20,366 bases of DNA from an uncultured Actinomycetes bacterium (GTDB taxonomy: Bacteria > Actinomycetota > Actinomycetes > Nanopelagicales > Nanopelagicaceae): positions 1-20,366 of the forward strand of contig CAIPLJ010000056.1 of NCBI GenBank assembly GCA_903865885.1, read 5' to 3'. Of the stretch, positions 14,561-20,366 are shown in pieces (the first letter of the stretch is position 1; every line of letters begins with the position of its first letter). The position numbers were made by a program, and so were the translations under genes. The notes under the pieces were generated by a model. The model did not search any database. It was not told the origin of the DNA and saw nothing but the letters and a program-made list of their open reading frames with translations.

Positions 14561-16920
14561 GCCTTCACCACCGTTACTACATCGCCGTGCACTGCATCGA
14601 GTGCAACAAGTGATTGGGATGCAAAGGAGTTACGTGGAATCCAGACAGCATCCTCGTGAATATCTTCAACTAGAACAGGAATAGTGATGGAACCGTGTGC
14701 ATTCGAAACACGCACCTGCTGGCCAGTTTTGATACCAATCGCATCTGCGCGCTTTGGTGAAATCACCGCAACCGTTTGGCGACGCGTTCCAGCCAAATTA
14801 TCTTCACCCTTTTGCAGAGTTCCCATATCAAGCAATCGACGCCATGAAGTAAGGAGCGCTTGATTTCCTGCCACTGACTTGGGAGCAACTGGTGATACCG
14901 GTGCGAGTTGAACTCGCGCACCATCCCATTTACCAAGTTGGTTAAATTCGCGAGCAGCAGCTGAGACTGTGCCAAGCATGATGGATTCACCCATTGCATC
15001 AGCAATCATCGAGAGAATTCGAACATCGCTGCGATTATGTGAATCAGCAACTGCTTCATCAAAAGCACGTGCGCGCCCTTCCCAGTTAAGAAAGCTTCCG
15101 CTCTTTTCAGTAATTGCTGCTACTGGAAGAACAACATCTGCAAGAGCAGTAATGGCACTTGGCGCAATTTCGAGCGAGACGACAAATGCTGACTTCATAG
15201 CATCAAGTGCTTTGCTTCCCGCAGGAAGATCGTGTGCATCGACGCCACCGACAACAACTGCATCAAGTTCTTTACTTGCAAGTGCATCAATGATTTGTAC
15301 TGATGTGCGACCTGGTGTTGATGGAAGTGAACCAACGCCCCAAGCTGCTGCGATGTCAACGCGTGCTGCAGCATCCGCTACTGGACGACCACCAGGAAGA
15401 ACAGTGCCAAGGGCGCCTGCTTCAAGTGCGCCACGTTCGCCTGCACGACGTGGAATATATGCAATCTTTGCGCCTGTCTTTGCAGAAAGTACTGCAACTG
15501 CTGAGAATAGGCCTGCGCTTTCAGATGCGCGTTCTCCGACAAGAATGATTGATTTTGCTGTCAGTGCAAGAGATGCGACTGCTGTTGGTTCTGCACCAGG
15601 TGCAACCTTAATGAAATCTGCCTTGAGCTTATCCATTGCAATTGAACTTTTAGTCGCCACTGCTGAAACTTTCAGTCCGCGCTTTTTAAAGTTCTTATTA
15701 AGACGCAAGAAGACGATGGGTGACTCTTCTTCTGGTTCAAATGCAACGAGTGCAACGTGATCTGCTAAATCAATATCGCGATAAGTTGTAGATGATCCTG
15801 CAACATGAGCTGCTAAGAAGTCGCGCTCTTCATCTGATGTAACACGAGCACGGTAATCAATATCGTTGGTGCTCAGTGCAATACGTGCAAACTTTGAATA
15901 TCCATAGGCATCTTCTGTTGTGACTCGGCCACCAGTGAGAACAGCAGCGCGCTTGCCCTTAAGACCTGCAGCAGCTGCCGCAAGTGCTTCAGGCCATGAT
16001 GCTTGCACGAGTTCACCTGATGAATTACGTACAAGTGGATGAGTAAGACGATCTACTGCTGTGACATATTTAAATGCCCAGCGACCCTTATCGCAGTTCC
16101 ACTCTTCATTTACGGATGGGTCATCACCAGCAAGGCGACGAAGTGTCTTTCCACGACGAACATCGGTACGCATATCGCAACCAGATGCGCAGTGTTCGCA
16201 TGCAGATGGAGTTGAGACCAAATCGAATGGACGTGCACGGAATCGGTATGAAGCGCCGGTGAGTGCACCTACTGGGCAGATCTGAACTGTATTGCCAGAG
16301 AAGTAAGACTTAAACGGATCGTTCTCGTAGATACCTACTTGCTGTAAGGCACCGCGCTCGTTGAGAGTAATAAATGGATCGGATGCAATTTGTTCTGAGA
16401 ATCGTGTGCAACGTGCACAGAGAACGCAACGTTCGCGATCGAGAAGAACAGAGGAAGAAATATTGATTGGTTTTTCAAAGGTGCGCTTATAGCCATCTAG
16501 ACGTGCATCTGGTCGACCGTTGCTCATCGCTTGATTCTGAAGCGGGCACTCGCCACCTTTATCGCAGACTGGGCAATCGAGTGGGTGGTTACCAAGCAAC
16601 AACTCCATCACGCCTTTCTGCGCCTTGTCGGCAACAGGTGATGTCAATTGTGTTTTAACAATCATGTTCGGTTCTACAGGAATTGTGCATGATGCTTGTG
16701 GCTTAGGAAATGCGCGACCATTGATTTCGACATCAACAAGACATTGACGACATGCACCGACAGGATCTAGAAGTGGGTGATCGCAGAAACGTGGGATCTG
16801 AATTCCAAGTTTTTCCGCTGCGCGAATAATGAGAGTTCCCTTTGGAACAGTTACCTCAAATCCATCGATGACGACGGTGATCATCTCAACTGCAACGGCA
16901 GATTCTTGCGTTGTAGTCAT
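14557..16920 (-). CDS. nuoG: NADH-quinone oxidoreductase subunit G
   Basis: A 787-residue subunit and the largest of the peripheral arm. Its N-terminal part binds a [2Fe-2S] cluster (N1b; C46, C57, C60, C78), an [4Fe-4S] cluster with a histidine ligand (N5; H112, C116, C119, C125) and a second [4Fe-4S] (N4; C165, C168, C171, C215). A further complete motif C241, C244, C248, C276 would hold the off-path cluster N7, known from E. coli and Thermus. The remainder is a molybdopterin-oxidoreductase-like domain without catalytic function in complex I, ending in a small aspartate-decarboxylase-like beta domain with KTGQQVRVSN. It overlaps nuoF by one base (TAATG) and nuoH by four. Confidence 0.97.
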   Translation of the reverse strand: MTTTQESAVAVEMITVVIDGFEVTVPKGTLIIRAAEKLGIQIPRFCDHPLLDPVGACRQCLVDVEINGRAFPKPQASCTIPVEPNMIVKTQLTSPVADKAQKGVMELLLGNHPLDCPVCDKGGECPLQNQAMSNGRPDARLDGYKRTFEKPINISSSVLLDRERCVLCARCTRFSEQIASDPFITLNERGALQQVGIYENDPFKSYFSGNTVQICPVGALTGASYRFRARPFDLVSTPSACEHCASGCDMRTDVRRGKTLRRLAGDDPSVNEEWNCDKGRWAFKYVTAVDRLTHPLVRNSSGELVQASWPEALAAAAAGLKGKRAAVLTGGRVTTEDAYGYSKFARIALSTNDIDYRARVTSDEERDFLAAHVAGSSTTYRDIDLADHVALVAFEPEEESPIVFLRLNKNFKKRGLKVSAVATKSSIAMDKLKADFIKVAPGAEPTAVASLALTAKSIILVGERASESAGLFSAVAVLSAKTGAKIAYIPRRAGERGALEAGALGTVLPGGRPVADAAARVDIAAAWGVGSLPSTPGRTSVQIIDALASKELDAVVVGGVDAHDLPAGSKALDAMKSAFVVSLEIAPSAITALADVVLPVAAITEKSGSFLNWEGRARAFDEAVADSHNRSDVRILSMIADAMGESIMLGTVSAAAREFNQLGKWDGARVQLAPVSPVAPKSVAGNQALLTSWRRLLDMGTLQKGEDNLAGTRRQTVAVISPKRADAIGIKTGQQVRVSNAHGSITIPVLVEDIHEDAVWIPRNSFASQSLVALDAVHGDVVTVVKA

Positions 16921-18200
16921 TAATTCACCGCCCCTGCAAAGAGAGTGGACTTAACAGGATCGAATGGGCATGCACCGTTTGTTACGTGTGCGATGTATTC
17001 GTCGCGGAAGTACTTGATAGAAGATGTGATTGGTGAAGTTGCACCATCGCCGAGTGCGCAGAATGAGCGGCCCATGATGTTGTCACAGAGATCGAGCAAC
17101 TTCTCAAGATCTGCTTCGCTTCCTGTTCCGTTTTCTAGATCGCGCAGAATCTGTACCAACCACCATGTGCCTTCGCGACACGGTGTGCACTTACCGCAAG
17201 ATTCATGCTTATAAAATTCAGTCCAACGAAGTACTGCGCGAACAACGCATGTTGTCTCATCGAAGATTTGAAGTGCTTTTGTACCAAGCATTGATCCCGC
17301 TGCAGCAACGCCTTCGTAGTCAAGTGGAATATCAAGGTGCGCATCGGTAAAGAGTGGGGTTGAAGATCCACCAGGAGTCCAGAACTTGAGTGTGTGCCCA
17401 GTGCGGACTCCCCCTGCAAGTTCAAGGATTTCACGAAGAGTAATTCCAAGTGGTGCTTCAAATTGTCCTGGGTTATTTACATGGCCAGAAAGTGAGTACA
17501 GGGTTGCGCCCTTTGACTTCTCTGTTCCCATTGATTGGTACCACTCTGCGCCATTGTTGATGATGGCAGGAACAGATGAGATTGATTCAACGTTATTCAC
17601 CACTGTTGGGCGAGCATACAAACCAGCAATTGCAGGAAACGGCGGACGCAGACGTGGTTGGCCACGGAAACCTTCAAGTGAATCAAGCAAGGCAGTTTCT
17701 TCGCCGCAGATGTAAGCACCTGCACCAATATGAAGAGTGATATCAATTCCGTTGCCGAGATGGCCCGCCTTATATGCATCTGCAATCGCAGCATTCATGC
17801 GGCGGACCACATGCGTTACTTCTCCGCGGATATAGATAAATGCGCGCTCTGCACGAATTGCGTGACAAGCAATGATGCAACCTTCAACAAGTACATGTGG
17901 GTTAGCTAAAAGAAGTGGCATGTCCTTACATGTTCCAGGTTCAGATTCATCAGCGTTCACAACTAAATAGTGATCTTTATTATCGCCTTGTGGGATAAAG
18001 CCCCACTTCATACCGGTGGGAAATCCTGCGCCACCGCGACCGCGAAGTCCTGAATCTTTAACGAGTTGAATCACCGCATCAGGATCCATTGCGAGTGCTT
18101 TCTTAGAAGCTGTATATCCACCATTGCGTGTGTATGCCTCGATGGTAAATGAATCTGCTTGATCCCAATGTGCTGAAAGGACGGGAGTTAACTTTGACAT
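16920..18200 (-). CDS. nuoF: NADH-quinone oxidoreductase subunit F (NADH-binding, FMN)
   Basis: A 426-residue flavoprotein where NADH is oxidised and electrons enter complex I. The FMN/NADH site motifs are GRGGAGFPTGMKWGF (54-68), NADESEPGTCKD (82-93) and GAYICGEETALLDSLEG (161-177). The [4Fe-4S] cluster N3 is bound by C335, C338 and C341 in ESCGKCTPCREGT plus C381 in SFCALGDGA. Length is normal. The ATG overlaps the nuoE TAA as TAATG and is preceded by AAGGAAGG. Confidence 0.98.
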   Translation of the reverse strand: MSKLTPVLSAHWDQADSFTIEAYTRNGGYTASKKALAMDPDAVIQLVKDSGLRGRGGAGFPTGMKWGFIPQGDNKDHYLVVNADESEPGTCKDMPLLLANPHVLVEGCIIACHAIRAERAFIYIRGEVTHVVRRMNAAIADAYKAGHLGNGIDITLHIGAGAYICGEETALLDSLEGFRGQPRLRPPFPAIAGLYARPTVVNNVESISSVPAIINNGAEWYQSMGTEKSKGATLYSLSGHVNNPGQFEAPLGITLREILELAGGVRTGHTLKFWTPGGSSTPLFTDAHLDIPLDYEGVAAAGSMLGTKALQIFDETTCVVRAVLRWTEFYKHESCGKCTPCREGTWWLVQILRDLENGTGSEADLEKLLDLCDNIMGRSFCALGDGATSPITSSIKYFRDEYIAHVTNGACPFDPVKSTLFAGAVN

Positions 18201-18817
18201 TACTTACCTTCCTTTGAAAGCTTAAGTCCAAGAAGTGTTGGTGCACCTGCTTGCACACCTTCGCGAGCAAGGCCGTCATCTAGACCTGCAAGAACTGCAG
18301 ATGCTTCCTTATATGTAACAAGTTTATTTGGACCACGAGTTGGTGCCGGTGGATTACCTGCACGAGCACCATCGACCAATGACTTTGCAGATTCGACGCT
18401 CTGGTTGTCGTAGAACTCCCAGTTGGCCATGACGACAGGTGCATAATCACAGGCCGCATTACATTCGATATGCTCGAGAGAAACTTTTCCATCGGCAGTA
18501 ACGCCATCATTTTCAATACCGAGGTGATCTTTGAGCGCTGAGAAGATTGCGTCCCCTCCCATCACTGCACATAAGGTATTTGTGCATACCCCTACGTGGT
18601 ACTCACCTACTGGCTTGCGCTTGTACTGTGTGTAGAAAGTAGCAACGGCAGATACTTCTGCAGTTTCGATAGCAAGAATTTCAGAGATAGTTTCGATACC
18701 TTCATTGGTGACATATCCAGATACTGATTGCACATAATGAAGCAAAGGCATGATTGCGGAACGGCTACGTGGGTAGCGGGCAATGATTGTCTGCATGAGT
18801 TCGCGATCTAAAGTCAT
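18200..18817 (-). CDS. nuoE: NADH-quinone oxidoreductase subunit E ([2Fe-2S])
   Basis: A 205-residue thioredoxin-fold subunit holding cluster N1a next to NuoF. The four ligands are C78 and C83 (VCTNTLCAVMGG) and C119 and C123 (ECNAACDYAPVVMAN). The N-terminal helical region (YPRSRSAIMPLLHYVQ and following) is conserved. The C-terminal stretch after about residue 160 is a Gly/Ala/Pro-rich tail of low conservation. The ATG overlaps the nuoD stop as ATGA (18814-18817), with GGGAGGCG upstream. Confidence 0.97.
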   Translation of the reverse strand: MTLDRELMQTIIARYPRSRSAIMPLLHYVQSVSGYVTNEGIETISEILAIETAEVSAVATFYTQYKRKPVGEYHVGVCTNTLCAVMGGDAIFSALKDHLGIENDGVTADGKVSLEHIECNAACDYAPVVMANWEFYDNQSVESAKSLVDGARAGNPPAPTRGPNKLVTYKEASAVLAGLDDGLAREGVQAGAPTLLGLKLSKEGK

Positions 18818-20175
18818 CGGTCAACGCCTCCCATAACTGGATCGATGGATGCAACTGCGCCGATGATGTCGGCGACCATTCCACCTTCGCTCATTGCAGA
18901 TGTTGATTGCAAATTATTAAATGATGGTTCACGGAAGTGCACTCGGTATGGACGAGTTCCGCCATCAGAGACAACGTGGGCTGCGAGTTCGCCACGTGGT
19001 GATTCCACTGTGGCATAGACCTGACCTGCTGGAACGCGGAAACCTTCGGTAACAAGTTTGAAGTGGTGAATAAGAGATTCCATTGATGAACCCATGATTT
19101 CGCGGATGTGATCGAGTGAGTTACCAAGGCCATCTGCACCGAGTGCAAGTTGTGCTGGCCATGCAATCTTCTTATCTGCAACCATGACTGGTTGACCTTC
19201 GAGCTTGTCGAGCTTATCGATAGCTTGTTCAATGATGCGAAGTGATTGTTCGAGTTCGGCCATACGCACTAAGAAGCGACCATAGACATCTGATGTATCT
19301 GCTGTGATGACATCGAATTCGTAATCTTCATATCCACAATACGGCTGCATCTTGCGAAGATCCCAAGGCAGACCAGCAGAGCGAAGTACGGGGCCTGTAA
19401 TTCCAAGTGTTGTGCACCCTGCAAGATCAAGGTAACCAATACCTTCGGTGCGCTTCATCCAGATGGTGTTACCGATAAGCAACTTTGCATTATCTTCAAA
19501 GTTTTTACGTAGAGTCTTCACAACTCCGCGAAGCTTTGTTGTCATGCCAGCTGGAAGATCTTGTGACACTCCACCTGGGCGCACATATGCCATATTCATG
19601 CGAAGACCAGTGATCTCTTCAAATGTATCAAGAACAATTTCGCGATCGCGGAATGCGAAGAACATAGGGCCCATAGCGCCGAGTTCGAGAGCACCTGTTC
19701 CAAGGGCCACCATGTGGGATGAAATACGGTTGAGCTCCATCATGAGCACGCGAATCACTGATGCACGCTCTGGGATGTCGTTTGTAATACCAAGAAGTTT
19801 TTCAACTGCTAAGCAGTACGCAGTCTCGTTAAATATTGGCGCTAGGTAATCCATACGAGTAACAAATGTGACTGCCTGAGTCCAGTTGCGGTATTCAATA
19901 TTCTTTTCAATGCCAGTGTGAAGATAACCAATACCTGTACGTACTTCAGTAACTGTCTCGCCTTCGAGTTCGAGTACCAAACGAAGCACACCATGCGTTG
20001 ATGGGTGCTGTGGACCCATATTGACAATGATGCGCTCTTCTTTAGATTCACCGATTTCAGAGACAAGTGAATCCCAATCGCCACCGGTGACAGAGAAGAC
20101 GGTTCCCTCTGTGGTTTCGCGTGATGATGCGTATGGATCTGCCAAATTAGCTTTTGAATTGGTTGGCATAGTCAT
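18814..20175 (-). CDS. nuoD: NADH-quinone oxidoreductase subunit D
   Basis: A 453-residue 49-kDa-type subunit, related to the large subunit of NiFe hydrogenases, that forms the floor of the quinone-binding cavity. The diagnostic block NMGPQHPSTHG (52-62, with H57 and H61) and YLHTGIEK (84-91, Y84 being the quinone-contact tyrosine) are intact, as are RPGGVSQDLP and the C-terminal REPSFNNLQ and VMGGVDR. The first 45 residues are a variable hydrophilic extension. The ATG at 20175 is chosen over the one at codon 3 because it overlaps the nuoC stop as ATGA and has CGGAGC spaced properly before it. Confidence 0.97.
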   Translation of the reverse strand: MTMPTNSKANLADPYASSRETTEGTVFSVTGGDWDSLVSEIGESKEERIIVNMGPQHPSTHGVLRLVLELEGETVTEVRTGIGYLHTGIEKNIEYRNWTQAVTFVTRMDYLAPIFNETAYCLAVEKLLGITNDIPERASVIRVLMMELNRISSHMVALGTGALELGAMGPMFFAFRDREIVLDTFEEITGLRMNMAYVRPGGVSQDLPAGMTTKLRGVVKTLRKNFEDNAKLLIGNTIWMKRTEGIGYLDLAGCTTLGITGPVLRSAGLPWDLRKMQPYCGYEDYEFDVITADTSDVYGRFLVRMAELEQSLRIIEQAIDKLDKLEGQPVMVADKKIAWPAQLALGADGLGNSLDHIREIMGSSMESLIHHFKLVTEGFRVPAGQVYATVESPRGELAAHVVSDGGTRPYRVHFREPSFNNLQSTSAMSEGGMVADIIGAVASIDPVMGGVDR

Positions 20176-20366
20176 TGATAGCTCCGGCGATTAGAAGGCG
20201 CAGGAGTTGTTGCACCCTTGTACTCGACTGCAATTCCACCGAGTGGATAATCCTTACGTTGTGGGTGACCGTCCCAGTCATCTGGCATCAAGATGCGAGT
20301 AAGACCTGGGTGACCATCAAAAACAATTCCGAACATGTCAAAAGTTTCGCGCTCGTGCCAGTTATT
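20172..20366 (-). CDS. nuoC: NADH-quinone oxidoreductase subunit C, C-terminal end (partial)
   Basis: From the right edge of the window an open frame of 64 codons runs to a TGA at 20172-20174. It reads as the C-terminus of the 30-kDa subunit: WHERETFDMFGIVFDGHPGL, then TRILMPDDW and RKDYPLGG, the family signature of NuoC. A short Pro/Ser/Arg-rich tail ends it. The stop overlaps the nuoD start as ATGA. The N-terminal part, and presumably nuoB and nuoA, lie beyond the right edge. It is separate from nuoD, not fused as in E. coli NuoCD. Confidence 0.95.
   Translation of the reverse strand, partial: NNWHERETFDMFGIVFDGHPGLTRILMPDDWDGHPQRKDYPLGGIAVEYKGATTPAPSNRRSYQ

Noticed and set aside
14256..14684. 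142-codon open frame on the + strand
   Set aside because: It lies antisense to nuoH and the end of nuoG, has no supporting ribosome binding site that I can see, and resembles no protein family.
14969..15760. 263-codon open frame on the + strand
   Set aside because: It is antisense to the well-conserved nuoG and its product is a low-complexity Ala/Ser/Thr-rich sequence with no family resemblance, as expected from the shadow of an Ala-rich gene.
1..20366. Mobile elements, CRISPR arrays, phage or defence genes
   Set aside because: I looked for transposase, integrase, nuclease and toxin-like products, terminal repeats and regularly spaced repeats and found none; essentially all sequence is accounted for by housekeeping and transport genes.

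Overview
The window looks like chromosomal DNA from a low-to-mid-GC actinobacterium. Evidence for this is the actinobacterial style of the complex I genes: NuoH of about 410 residues, NuoJ with a long hydrophilic tail, NuoI with an N-terminal extension, and a long-chain polyprenyl diphosphate synthase directly after nuoN. The carbohydrate ABC operon without its own ATPase and the very tight gene packing agree with this. A streamlined freshwater lineage (acI / Nanopelagicales-like) would fit, but that placement is inference; no rRNA or phylogenetic marker was available to test it.

Layout. Bases 1-41 hold the probable tail of an unidentified + strand gene, followed by a small CoA-binding protein (51-455, +). 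Bases 456-3610 (minus strand) carry a CUT1-type carbohydrate uptake operon: a Tat-exported solute-binding protein, a MalF-like permease and a MalG-like permease. Next come msrB (3761-4159, minus) and tRNA-Tyr(GTA) (4182-4266, minus), which appear to be co-transcribed. Two + strand genes follow, a YajQ-family protein and a RarD-type EamA transporter. From 5720 to the right edge the minus strand is one compact operon: (nuoC, partial) nuoD-E-F-G-H-I-J-K-L-M-N and a polyprenyl diphosphate synthase. It encodes most of the proton-pumping NADH:quinone oxidoreductase, and its last gene probably makes the isoprenoid tail of the (mena)quinone that complex I reduces. Every junction in this operon lies between a 4-base overlap and a 2-base gap, so translational coupling is likely throughout.

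The coding content is mostly ordinary housekeeping and I see no mobile element, CRISPR array, defence system or prophage. The most unusual signals are around the sugar transporter. A perfect 15-bp inverted repeat with a 4-base loop sits inside codons 3-14 of the first permease gene (2211-2244). A second stem-loop lies between the binding-protein stop and that permease (2274-2308). A 14-bp perfect palindrome lies in the leader of the operon (3630-3643). The binding protein also has a twin-arginine signal but no lipobox cysteine. No stretch longer than about 150 bases lacks a gene.
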